From: Polyangiaceae bacterium
GTDB taxonomy: Bacteria; Myxococcota_A; Polyangia; Polyangiales; Polyangiaceae
Length of the DNA stretch: 52,118 nucleotides
Direction: 5' to 3'
NCBI GenBank assembly: GCA_016929495.1
Contig: JAFGIS010000069.1
Location: forward strand, 1 to 52,118
Shown: positions 34,366 through 42,111 of the stretch, in pieces
How positions within the stretch are numbered: the stretch's first letter is position 1
Layout of the letters: each line of letters opens with the position of its first letter
Made by a program: the position numbers and the translations under genes
Notes under the pieces: generated by a model
The model's database searches: none
What the model was told of the DNA's origin: nothing
What the model saw: only the letters and a program-made list of their open reading frames with translations

Positions 34366-36573
34366 TCAGGTGACGATCTTCTCCGTGCAGTCTTCGCGGC
34401 AGTTGGTCGTGCCGTTCGCCGGGCCGTCATCGCACTTCTCCCGAGGCTCGTCGATGTGACCGTCACCGCAATAGGGTGCGAGCGTGCAATCGGGATTGCA
34501 GCCGCCGTACGCGCCGGTGTTGTTCTCTGCGCCGAGGTCGCACTTCTCCCAGGGAGTCTGCAGCTGGCCGTCGCCGCAGAAGGGGCCGAGTACGCAGCCC
34601 GGGGCGCAGCCGCCGTACAGACTGGTGTTGACTCCATCGTCGCACTGCTCGCCGAAATCCGTGTCCACGTGGGCATCGCCGCAGTAGGGCGCGAGTGTAC
34701 AGTCGGGATTGCAGCCGCCGTGCTCTCCGGTGTTGTTCTCTGCGCCGAGGTCGCAGGCCTCGTCTGGCGTCTGGATGCCGTCGCCGCAGACCGGGTCGCA
34801 GGTGGTCGTGGAGGAGAGGAAGTTGGTGAGCGTGAGCCAGTAGTTCGATTCGGTCGTGTGCCGCTCGGCCTGGAACAGCACGACCTCGTAGATCTTGCCG
34901 AGCTCGAGACCGAAGGCCGCGGTGAGCGGTACCGGTGTGCAGGTGGTCTGCCCTCCTCCACCGGCCCTGCCGCCGCCCATGCCAGCGCCCTCCACCGTGC
35001 AAGACGCAACACCGCCGGCGGTATCGAGTTGGATGCGTCCGTAGGCCGCCCGATGTACGCCTCCCAGATCGAGAGCGAGCGTTCCGTTGATGAAGACGAA
35101 GACGTCGTCGTCACCACTGAACAGGAGCTCCTCTCCGCCCTTGTACTCGAACCAGTAACGCAGCTCGCTCGTGAACAGGTAATTGTGTGTCTGCCCTTCG
35201 TTGCCGAAGGTCTGCGGCTCGGCGAAGTCATCGAGTGGGAAGAAACCGCCGCGTTGCTGCCACGGATCGTCGGTGGCGCTGTTCATCGAGTAGGAACCGT
35301 CCGCCTGCCGCGTGAGCGTGAGCGTCGAATCGATCCTGAGGCTGACGGTCTGGGTCGGGTCGTCGCGATACCACTGGTCGAAGTACTCGGGGCCCTCGGT
35401 CCCCGGGATGGGGGCGTCCGCAGTTCCAGCATAGATGGGCTTGCGATCCAGGCCGAGCGTCGAGGCCACGATGCCCGGTTGCAGCCCTTCGTCGACCAGG
35501 ACGGTGAAGGGCCGTTCGAAATCGGGGTGCCCGCCCGCAATGGCGATGGCCTCGGTGCGACTTTCCTCCCAGCCTGCCTTGAAATCACGATACACGATGG
35601 GCAGCACGATCGCTGCAGGTGGCTCGTCGGTCAGGGTGGTGCATTCGTAGCCCAGTTCGCTCGTGCAGGTCGCGCTGCAACCATCACCAGAGATGTTGTT
35701 GCCGTCGTCGCACTCCTCGGCATCGCTGGCGAGCATGATGCCGTCGCCGCAGCTCGATGCGCAGAGCCCCGCAGGACTGTCCACAGTGCCGCAGGCCGGT
35801 TCCGACGTGCACTCCTTGGAGCAGCCGTCGTACGGCAGCAGGTTGCCATCGTCGCACTGCTCGGAGCCTTCCGGGACGCCATCACCGCACACGGTGGGCC
35901 GACATGCTTCGGCGGGCGGGCAGACCCAGCCCGGCTCGGTCTGGCAGGTTTCGTTGCAGCCGTCGTCCGGCGTCAGGTTGCCGTCGTCGCACTCCTCGCG
36001 ACCCAGGACCATGCCGTCGCCGCAGATCGGGCGACACGCGGCTTTGGGGATGGGACAGGCATAGCCTGGTTCGAGCTGACAGGTGTCGCTGCAGCCGTCA
36101 CCTGGGTTCAGGTTGCCGTCGTCGCACGTCTCGCTGACGCCGATCTTCCCGTCTCCGCAGAAAACGGTGTACTCGCACGGCTGGCCCGGAGTCGAGCAGA
36201 CCCAGCCTGCTTCGAGCAGGCAGGTTGCGGTGCAGCCATCGGCGTCGTTGTTGTTTGCGTCGTCGCATTGCTCCTCGGCGCGGTTCATGAGCCCGTCACC
36301 GCAGAACGCAACGACTTCCTCCTCGACACCGGCAGTGCCGGCTGCGGCAGCGTCGGGGCTGTTGCCTCCCGTCGCGACGATTTGCCCTTTGCCGCCGGTG
36401 CTGCCGCCGCTGCCGGACGGAACGTCGTCACCCCTCGCGCCCGCCTGTCCCACGCCGGAAGGGACTCCCTTCTGGTAGACGATGGTGCCTTTGCCGCTGC
36501 AAGCGAATGACCCCATCGCTGCAGGCACTGTCAACGTCAACGAACCCAGGATTGTCCACTTGATGGTGCGCAT
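34366..36573 (-). CDS. Fibro-slime domain protein with 9 Cys-rich (DUF4215-type) repeats, paralog C
   Basis: 735 residues from ATG 36573, with GGAG nine bases upstream. The start MRTIKW mirrors paralog A (MRTISY). The signal ends GSFACSG, probably a lipobox. A Gly/Ser linker leads to five N-terminal repeats (about 92-330), then the fibro-slime domain (about 340-615) with VLPIVYRDF, YLFTSELRYWFEYKGG, FSGDDDVFVFINGTLALDLG and VVLFQAERHT. Four C-terminal repeats (CDLGAENNTGEHGGCNPDC style) end in CREDCTEKIVT. An insert of ~25 residues rich in Gly (GAGMGGGRAGGGGQT) splits the fibro-slime domain after LDTAGGVASC. Its domain sequence is closer to B than to A. Probably a lipid-anchored disulfide-rich surface protein. 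Confidence 0.93.
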   Translation of the reverse strand: MRTIKWTILGSLTLTVPAAMGSFACSGKGTIVYQKGVPSGVGQAGARGDDVPSGSGGSTGGKGQIVATGGNSPDAAAAGTAGVEEEVVAFCGDGLMNRAEEQCDDANNNDADGCTATCLLEAGWVCSTPGQPCEYTVFCGDGKIGVSETCDDGNLNPGDGCSDTCQLEPGYACPIPKAACRPICGDGMVLGREECDDGNLTPDDGCNETCQTEPGWVCPPAEACRPTVCGDGVPEGSEQCDDGNLLPYDGCSKECTSEPACGTVDSPAGLCASSCGDGIMLASDAEECDDGNNISGDGCSATCTSELGYECTTLTDEPPAAIVLPIVYRDFKAGWEESRTEAIAIAGGHPDFERPFTVLVDEGLQPGIVASTLGLDRKPIYAGTADAPIPGTEGPEYFDQWYRDDPTQTVSLRIDSTLTLTRQADGSYSMNSATDDPWQQRGGFFPLDDFAEPQTFGNEGQTHNYLFTSELRYWFEYKGGEELLFSGDDDVFVFINGTLALDLGGVHRAAYGRIQLDTAGGVASCTVEGAGMGGGRAGGGGQTTCTPVPLTAAFGLELGKIYEVVLFQAERHTTESNYWLTLTNFLSSTTTCDPVCGDGIQTPDEACDLGAENNTGEHGGCNPDCTLAPYCGDAHVDTDFGEQCDDGVNTSLYGGCAPGCVLGPFCGDGQLQTPWEKCDLGAENNTGAYGGCNPDCTLAPYCGDGHIDEPREKCDDGPANGTTNCREDCTEKIVT

Positions 36574-37067
36574 CGCCGCCGAACTCCGTTGCTGACCCTA
36601 CCACAACTACACGAGGCTACGGACTGACACTGACTCCCGCAGAACCCCACAAACGAGGTCTTCTATCGCTCCTCGTCACGGAATTTTCTTCCGCCACTGA
36701 CCTGTACTCCATTGGCAAGTCCGCTGCTGCGCGCGGTTCCGGGCGTCGAGCCAGACCGAAGCCTTGCTTGGGCTGCCAGCGGGACGCGCGGCATCAATCT
36801 CATACACCTACGATCAGGGTGGAGCTCACACTCGGAATCGGCTCACCCACATGCCATTCAGGTGGTCCCGAGACCTACACGGCTGGAGCAGTCGTCTGGT
36901 GTTGGCGGCAGGGGCGACCAGAATTCCGGAAACGTTTCCGGGTTCGGGCGCGCGATAGCAAAATAATGCAGAGATGGTCAAACTGATTCTACACGGGGTC
37001 TGCCGGAGAGCCGTTCTCGGCCCGTGACTCGCTCTTTGCCACGAGCGCGTGTACCATCCCGGTCCCC
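36574..37067. other. Divergent regulatory region of paralog C and the ECF operon
   Basis: 494 bases with no credible gene. It holds a 16 bp perfect palindrome (36926-36941) and an AT-rich stretch just after it (AGCAAAATAATGCAG, 36957-36971) that could contain a -10 for the gene at 37068. Confidence 0.45.
36926..36941. promoter_or_regulatory. Perfect 16 bp palindrome, LacI-family operator-like
   Basis: CCGGAAACGTTTCCGG is a perfect palindrome with the AAACGTTT core typical of LacI/GalR-family operators (PurR, CRE-like). It lies 127 bases upstream of the ECF operon and 353 bases upstream of paralog C. No LacI-family gene is in the window, so the binding protein would be elsewhere. Confidence 0.45.
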
Positions 37068-38069
37068 GTGGTAGCCGCTGCAAAGACGCTGAGAATAGCC
37101 CTGGTCGCAGCAACAATGCACCAGGCTTTCCACGCGCGGGCGGAAGACCTCTCTTTCAGCTGGCAGGTGCCTGGGGGCTGTCCTGGGCGCGACCAAGTGG
37201 TGGCTCGCATCCGCACCCTGGCCGGAGCTCGGGTCACGGCGCGGACGCGGAAGCTTTCCTTCCAGGCCACCGTGGAGAAGCTCGCCGACGGGAGCTGGTC
37301 ACTGGTGCTGCTGCGCACTGTCGGCAGCGAACAGCACACGCGCATCGTGCGCGGTGAGAGTTGCGAGGCCATGGCAGAGGCGGCCAGCGTCATCGTGGCC
37401 CTGGCCCTACGTGAAGCACAGACGCCGGGGCCGGAACAGCCGTGGCGCCCCGATCCAACGGGCCCGCCCCGCGCCGTCCCATACCAAGCACCCGTTCCGC
37501 GCGTTCCTCCACGGAGTGCTGGGGCCTTGCGTACCCGGGGTGCCGGCCGGGTACACATTTCCGGCAGGGCGGGGGCAGCTGCCACCCCATCCTCGCTTCG
37601 ACTGGAAGCTGGGCAGGATCTCTCGACTTTCAGCGATCCTGTCGCACTGTTTGCCCTGACGGCACGGGACACGCTCTCGGGGGCCTTCGGCCTCGAGCTC
37701 GTGACTATGGCGCAGTGGCCGCGCACCGTGGAACCGAACGGCGCTGACGCACGCGTTTTCCTGGCGACACAGGGATTGCGCGGCTGCTACAGCGTTGGAC
37801 GCAACGTCCTGGTGTCGTCCGGTTGTGCGGTCACCGAAGCCGGGATCCTCTGGGCCAAGGATTCCGAGAGCGGCGACGCGGTCTGGTGGGCGGCGGGCCT
37901 GAGGCTGGGTCTCGAGGCCAGAGTAGCGGGGCCATTGTACGTCGGACTTGCAGTCGAAGGCCTTGTCCCACTGGTTCGGCCCACACTCAGGTGGTCCCGC
38001 CGTTCGGTCTACGTTCTGGACAGGGTGGCCCAGCGAGGCTGGCTTGGAGTCGGTCTCGAGGTTCCGTGA
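37068..38069 (+). CDS. Exported protein of unknown function, first gene of the ECF operon
   Basis: 333 residues from GTG 37068. The signal peptide is VVAAAKTLRIALVAATM followed by HQAFHARA/ED. DLSFSWQVPGGCPGRDQVV opens a mature domain with a Cys pair (GGCPG, GESCEAM). After a Pro/Arg linker (about 130-175) the second half is beta-rich, with alternating hydrophobics (LSGAFGLELVTM, AGLRLGLEARVAGPLYVGLAVEG) and a terminal GVGLEVP, suggesting an outer-membrane-like barrel or sandwich. The sigma factor starts 32 bases after its stop. Genes of this shape before an ECF sigma factor are recurrent in Polyangiales, but no function is known to me. Confidence 0.8.
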   Translation: MVAAAKTLRIALVAATMHQAFHARAEDLSFSWQVPGGCPGRDQVVARIRTLAGARVTARTRKLSFQATVEKLADGSWSLVLLRTVGSEQHTRIVRGESCEAMAEAASVIVALALREAQTPGPEQPWRPDPTGPPRAVPYQAPVPRVPPRSAGALRTRGAGRVHISGRAGAAATPSSLRLEAGQDLSTFSDPVALFALTARDTLSGAFGLELVTMAQWPRTVEPNGADARVFLATQGLRGCYSVGRNVLVSSGCAVTEAGILWAKDSESGDAVWWAAGLRLGLEARVAGPLYVGLAVEGLVPLVRPTLRWSRRSVYVLDRVAQRGWLGVGLEVP

Positions 38070-38101
38070 CGGGAAGGCCGCAGCCCGGACATACACGGTC
38101 G

Positions 38102-38689
38102 ATGACTCTCGTTGCTGCCGAGGAGGCTCTCCCGGCTCGTGCGCTGGGGCCCGACCCACCCAGGAGCGCGCGGGTGGCCGAAGCCTCCGGGCTGAGGTTC
38201 GAGGCCGTCTACGAGCAGCACTTCGACTTCATCTGGCGTGCTCTGCGCTGTTTTGGGCTCACGCCGCCAGCGCTCGAGGATGCGGTCCAGGACGTGCTGC
38301 TCACGGCCTTTCGGAGGCTTGGCAGCTTCGAATACCGGTCGAGCGTCCGTACCTGGCTGTTTGGCATCGCCTACCGCGTGGCGCTCAACTACCGGCGTCA
38401 TCTGCGCAGGAAGGGGAGGCTCGACGAGCTGTCCGACGACCTGCCCGCGCTGGCCGCCGGCCCGGATCGACAGGTCGAGGAGGCCCAGGCCCTGCGCTTC
38501 GTCGAGCTGTTCCTGGAGACTTTGGACGACGAAAGGCGGGCTGTGTTCGTGCTGTGTGAAGTCGAACAGATGGCAGCGCCTGAAGCAGCCATGGCTCTTG
38601 GAGTCAAGTTGAACACGATCTACTCGCGGCTGCGTCTGGCGCGCCGCGCCTTTCGGCGGGCCCTCAAGGCCCAGAGGAGGCGAGCATGA
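38102..38689 (+). CDS. ECF-type RNA polymerase sigma factor
   Basis: 195 residues from ATG 38102 (MTLVAAEEALPARAL); the longer frame upstream overlaps the previous gene and is not needed. Region 2: FEAVYEQHFDFIWRALRCFGL, ALEDAVQDVLLTAFRRLGSFEYRSSVRTWLFGIAYRVALNYRR, the standard sigma-70 region 2 core-binding and -10 recognition helices. Region 4: LDDERRAVFVLCEVEQMAAPEAAMALGVKLNTIYSRLRLARRAF. It lacks a region 3, as in ECF factors. Its stop overlaps the next start as ATGA, so sigma factor and partner are translationally coupled. Confidence 0.92.
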   Translation: MTLVAAEEALPARALGPDPPRSARVAEASGLRFEAVYEQHFDFIWRALRCFGLTPPALEDAVQDVLLTAFRRLGSFEYRSSVRTWLFGIAYRVALNYRRHLRRKGRLDELSDDLPALAAGPDRQVEEAQALRFVELFLETLDDERRAVFVLCEVEQMAAPEAAMALGVKLNTIYSRLRLARRAFRRALKAQRRRA

Positions 38690-39627
38690 CCCAGGTCGAT
38701 CGCGACGCGCGCGCTGTGCTGGCAGCGGCCCGACGCGCGCTCAGCCCCTCGCAAGTGCAGCGCCATCGAGCACGCGCGCGGCTCGCGGCGGCGGTCGGGG
38801 TCGGCATCGGCGCAGGGCTCGGAACCACGGTCACTGCGTCGGCAGGCGTCGGCGCCAAAGGCGTTGCGGCAGGCAGTTCGGCAGCGCTTGCTGGAACACT
38901 CGGCTCCGCTGGCGGGTCCGCCGCCGTAGCCGGTGCCGGAGCGGCCGCCGCGGGAGCAACGGTGAAGGTTGCGGCCGCGGGGACGAGCCTGCTGGTGGCC
39001 AAATGGGTTGCCGGCGGATTCCTGGTGGCTGTGACGGGCGCCACTGCGATGGTGGGCTCCCGGCACTTGAACCACACGTCACCGCCGATGCGCTCGGTTC
39101 CGACCGTGGCCTCGCACGCGCCGCGAGCATTGCATCTGCCCACGCTGGCGCCTGCTGTCCGAGGCGGCGTCGCAGCGATGACGGAGACACAGTCGCCAGC
39201 GTCCCAGACGTTTGCCGAGCCGCCGGCAGCCCGTCCGCGAACGGACGCGCTTCTGCCGCAGCGTGGGATCACAGAGGAGCTCGAGGCCGTGCGCGAGGCA
39301 GACGCTACCCTGCGCGCGGGCAACCCCACCGGGGCTCTCGAGTTGCTCGCGCGGGCGCAGCGACGCTTTGGAGGCGGGGAGCTCGCTGAGGAGCGTGAGG
39401 CACTCTCGATCCTGGCAGAGTGCAAGCTCGACCCGGGCTCGGGTGCCAGCCGCGCCCGCCGTTTCATGGCCACGAGGCCGCGCAGCGTACACGTCGAGAC
39501 CATCGTGGACGCGTGTCACCTTGGTGAGGCGCGCGCGCAGGGCCAGCGCGAAAGCCGGGAATCGGCAAAGCCACTTGCGGAGCCTTCGGGCGGCCGAGGG
39601 CGTTTCGACGATATCGATGCGCCGTGA
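38686..39627 (+). CDS. Membrane protein coupled to the ECF sigma factor; candidate regulator
   Basis: 313 residues; ATG 38686 overlaps the sigma factor stop. A short basic cytoplasmic helix (about 1-30, RDARAVLAAARRAL) precedes a very Ala/Gly-rich hydrophobic region (about 35-125) that ends in a clear membrane helix (LLVAKWVAGGFLVAVTGATAMV). After an unstructured Pro-rich stretch the last ~120 residues are helical and TPR-like (ADATLRAGNPTGALELLARAQRRFGGGELAEEREALSILAEC). There is no zinc-binding ZAS motif (H-x3-C-x2-C), so if it is an anti-sigma factor it is not the standard kind. Position and coupling make a regulatory role on the sigma factor likely. Confidence 0.8.
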   Translation: MTQVDRDARAVLAAARRALSPSQVQRHRARARLAAAVGVGIGAGLGTTVTASAGVGAKGVAAGSSAALAGTLGSAGGSAAVAGAGAAAAGATVKVAAAGTSLLVAKWVAGGFLVAVTGATAMVGSRHLNHTSPPMRSVPTVASHAPRALHLPTLAPAVRGGVAAMTETQSPASQTFAEPPAARPRTDALLPQRGITEELEAVREADATLRAGNPTGALELLARAQRRFGGGELAEEREALSILAECKLDPGSGASRARRFMATRPRSVHVETIVDACHLGEARAQGQRESRESAKPLAEPSGGRGRFDDIDAP

Positions 39628-39811
39628 TCCCACGCCTCTGCGGGCTGCATCGCGGACGCTTCGCGTCAGGGGCGGCGAGGCGTATCGCCGCGACCCACGA
39701 CGCACGCGATGTGCGCACAGTCAGCAGGGCGAGAAATCCGCAAGCACACCAAAACAAACGTGACGGATGTTCGAGCGAGCGGCGACACACCAGAGCAGAT
39801 AGGAGGACCGC

Positions 39812-41806
39812 ATGAGATCATCGATATTGAGTCGCTGCTGCGTACGGGGGGTTGCGCTGGTCGCGTCGGGCGTCTTGGCATGCCAAGGTGGGACGATCGA
39901 CTTGCAGGGGCCAGGGGGCGCTCCGGGCGCAGGGGAGACCGGCGGAGCCAGCCAGGAGGGCAGCGGCGGCAATGCCGGCGAAAAGCCGTCCGGGACGGGA
40001 GGTAGGAGCACGGCGGAGGGAGGGCAGGGTGGTGATGCGGGGAGCATCGACCCTGCCTCGCTCGACCCTCTGCCTGGTGTCACCCAGACCGACAAGGTCG
40101 ATCTGCTGCTCGTGCTGGACAACAGCCACAGCATGCAGGACAAGCAGGTGCTTCTGGCCCGGAGCATGCCCAGGCTCTTGGCGCAGCTGGCCAATCCTCC
40201 ATGCGTCGACGATAGCGGCAACACCGCAGTGAACCAACCTACGTCGCCGGACGAGACCTGTCCCGACCCCGGCACGATGAGAACCCACCTGCCGGTCAAG
40301 GATCTGCATCTCGGTGTCGTCACTTCGAGCCTCGGTGGCCACGGCAATGACGAATTCTGCAACATGGAACACGAGGACGACCAGGGGCGTCTCATCAATG
40401 GCGATCTACGTTCTGACTCCGGCGCTTCGGGGCTTGTGGTATGGGACACCAGTGATTCCGCGGAGCCCGGGCTGACGATCAGCGACTTCTACGAGCTCAT
40501 GGCCGATGCTCAGACCCTCATCAGTGCGGTGGGCGAAGACGGCTGCGGATACGAGGCAACGCTCGAGGCCTGGTATCGTTTCCTCGCCGATCCCGTGCCT
40601 CCACTGATGGTGGCCATGCAAGACACCAAGACCGTCAGGCTGGGCGTCGACGAGCAGCTGCTCGAGGAGCGCAGGCGGTTTCTTCGCCCTGATTCCGCGC
40701 TGCTTATCGTGATCCTGAGCGACGAGAACGACTGTTCCATCAGGGACGAGGGCTACGGTTGGCTTGCTTCGCAGACCAAGATCGACCAGTCCACCGCGGT
40801 CTGCGCAACCAACCCGAACGACAGGTGCTGCACGTACTGCGGTTTCCTGGAGGCTCCTGAGGGCTGCCCGTCCCTCGAGTCGGATCCGGGCTGCGCGCGA
40901 CCCAAGGACGATGCGACCAACGTGCGCTGCTGGGACATGAAGCGGCGCTTCGGCATCGATTTCCTCTATCCGGTCACGCGCTACGTTGCGGCGATCCAAG
41001 ACCGCTTTCTCTGCCCGGATTCCTCGGCCGGGGACGGTGACTGCCGCTGCAGACGGGCGCGCGAGCTCGGCCAAGAGTGCACGCCGGGCACCCCCGTGCC
41101 CAACCCCATCTACCAGGACCTGAGCGGCGAAGGCCGTGAGGTGCGCGACCCGTCGCTCGTCAGCGTGGTCGGTGTCGTCGGTGTGCCGTGGCAGGACCTG
41201 GCGACCGACGCGACGGTCGACGAGCCCGAGAAGCTCCGCTACAAGACGAGCGCGGATCTGGACTGGGACCTCTTTCTGGGCGATCCGAGCACCCGGACGA
41301 AGCCGCTCGATACGCTCATGGTCGAGAGCACGACCCCGCGCTCTGGCCCGGCGCATCCGATCACCGGCATTGCTCCAGCGCCGCCAGCATCGGATCCCCT
41401 CGCCAACCCGATCAACGGCCACGAATGGAGTCCGGTCAACGACGAGGACTTGCAGTACGCGTGCATCTTCCCGCTCGAGCCGGTCTTGGACGACGAGCGC
41501 GACTGCAGCATCATCGGCAAACAGACCTGCGACTGCTTCGATCCGACCAACGACCTGGCCACCGTCAACGCACGCAAGAAGCCGCTGTGCCAGGCAGAGA
41601 CCGGTGAGTATGGCAATGTGCAGCGCTACGCCAAGGCCTACCCCGGGCTCCGGCACCTGGAGCTGCTCCACGCGCTCGGCAGCCAAGGGCACCCTGCGTC
41701 GATCTGCCCCAAGGTGCTCGAAGGTAGCTCGCCGGCGGACACGGACTACGGCTACAATCCCGCCCTGGGAGGGGTACTGACCAAGCTGCGCCGCATTCTC
41801 AAGTGA
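39812..41806 (+). CDS. VWA-like surface lipoprotein with Gly-rich linker
   Basis: 664 residues from ATG 39812, with GGAGG in TAGGAGGACCGC. Signal with lipobox GVLACQ, then a Gly/Ser/Thr linker (about 25-80). A VWA-type domain begins KVDLLLVLDNSHSMQDKQ (MIDAS D-x-S-x-S), with LHLGVVTSSLGG and LIVILSDENDCS in the later strands. Many paired Cys (GDCRCRRARELGQEC, CCTYCGFL) are inserted, and the C-terminal ~250 residues (PLDTLMVESTTPRSGPAHP, QTCDCFDPTNDL) do not match a domain I recognise. This layout, with long VWA insertions, is common in myxobacterial lipoproteins. Surface protein binding is the likely role. Confidence 0.87.
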   Translation: MRSSILSRCCVRGVALVASGVLACQGGTIDLQGPGGAPGAGETGGASQEGSGGNAGEKPSGTGGRSTAEGGQGGDAGSIDPASLDPLPGVTQTDKVDLLLVLDNSHSMQDKQVLLARSMPRLLAQLANPPCVDDSGNTAVNQPTSPDETCPDPGTMRTHLPVKDLHLGVVTSSLGGHGNDEFCNMEHEDDQGRLINGDLRSDSGASGLVVWDTSDSAEPGLTISDFYELMADAQTLISAVGEDGCGYEATLEAWYRFLADPVPPLMVAMQDTKTVRLGVDEQLLEERRRFLRPDSALLIVILSDENDCSIRDEGYGWLASQTKIDQSTAVCATNPNDRCCTYCGFLEAPEGCPSLESDPGCARPKDDATNVRCWDMKRRFGIDFLYPVTRYVAAIQDRFLCPDSSAGDGDCRCRRARELGQECTPGTPVPNPIYQDLSGEGREVRDPSLVSVVGVVGVPWQDLATDATVDEPEKLRYKTSADLDWDLFLGDPSTRTKPLDTLMVESTTPRSGPAHPITGIAPAPPASDPLANPINGHEWSPVNDEDLQYACIFPLEPVLDDERDCSIIGKQTCDCFDPTNDLATVNARKKPLCQAETGEYGNVQRYAKAYPGLRHLELLHALGSQGHPASICPKVLEGSSPADTDYGYNPALGGVLTKLRRILK

Positions 41807-41865
41807 TGGCTGCCCGCACGGGGCGTGGCGGCGCGCGACGGGGAGACTGATGGCGCGCCCACCGA

Positions 41866-41899
41866 AAGCCCGGCTCCCTTCCGAGGAGGAGCCGGGCTT
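41866..41899 (+). terminator. 12 bp hairpin after the VWA lipoprotein
   Basis: AAGCCCGGCTCC (41866-41877) and GGAGCCGGGCTT (41888-41899) pair perfectly with a 10-base loop, 60 bases after the stop at 41806. Downstream T content is modest (CTGGCTCTTCG). Confidence 0.6.
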
Positions 41900-41950
41900 C
41901 TGGCTCTTCGTGTGAGCGGCGGATGGGCACCGGGCTCGAGCCGGTCGTCT

Positions 41951-42065
41951 CAGCTCGCTCTCGATGTGGTTACGATTCCACAATGGCTCCATGAACGCGT
42001 TGACAAAGCGGAAAGAGACCAGGTTCCGAACGGGCCATGGCAGTCGATGCGCAAGATATTTGATT
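41951..42065 (-). pseudogene. Fossil fragment of glucose-6-phosphate dehydrogenase (zwf)
   Basis: On the minus strand one frame reads RNLVSFRFVNAFMEPLWNRN then HIESEL (about 42032-41951). This matches the conserved G6PD segment N-L-L-x-x-RFAN-x-x-FEP-x-WNR-x-x-I-x-x-V. Just upstream a second frame gives NILRID (about 42059-42042), equivalent to the RIDHYLGKE active-site segment; the DHYLGK part is lost and the frame shifts within it. No other G6PD sequence is seen on either side. It is a short relic of a deleted gene between the VWA lipoprotein and the proline-rich envelope gene. Confidence 0.68.
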
Positions 42066-42111
42066 TCCCGAACACGCCGAGCTGGATCGTCCCGTGTTCT
42101 GCAGTGTGGGC

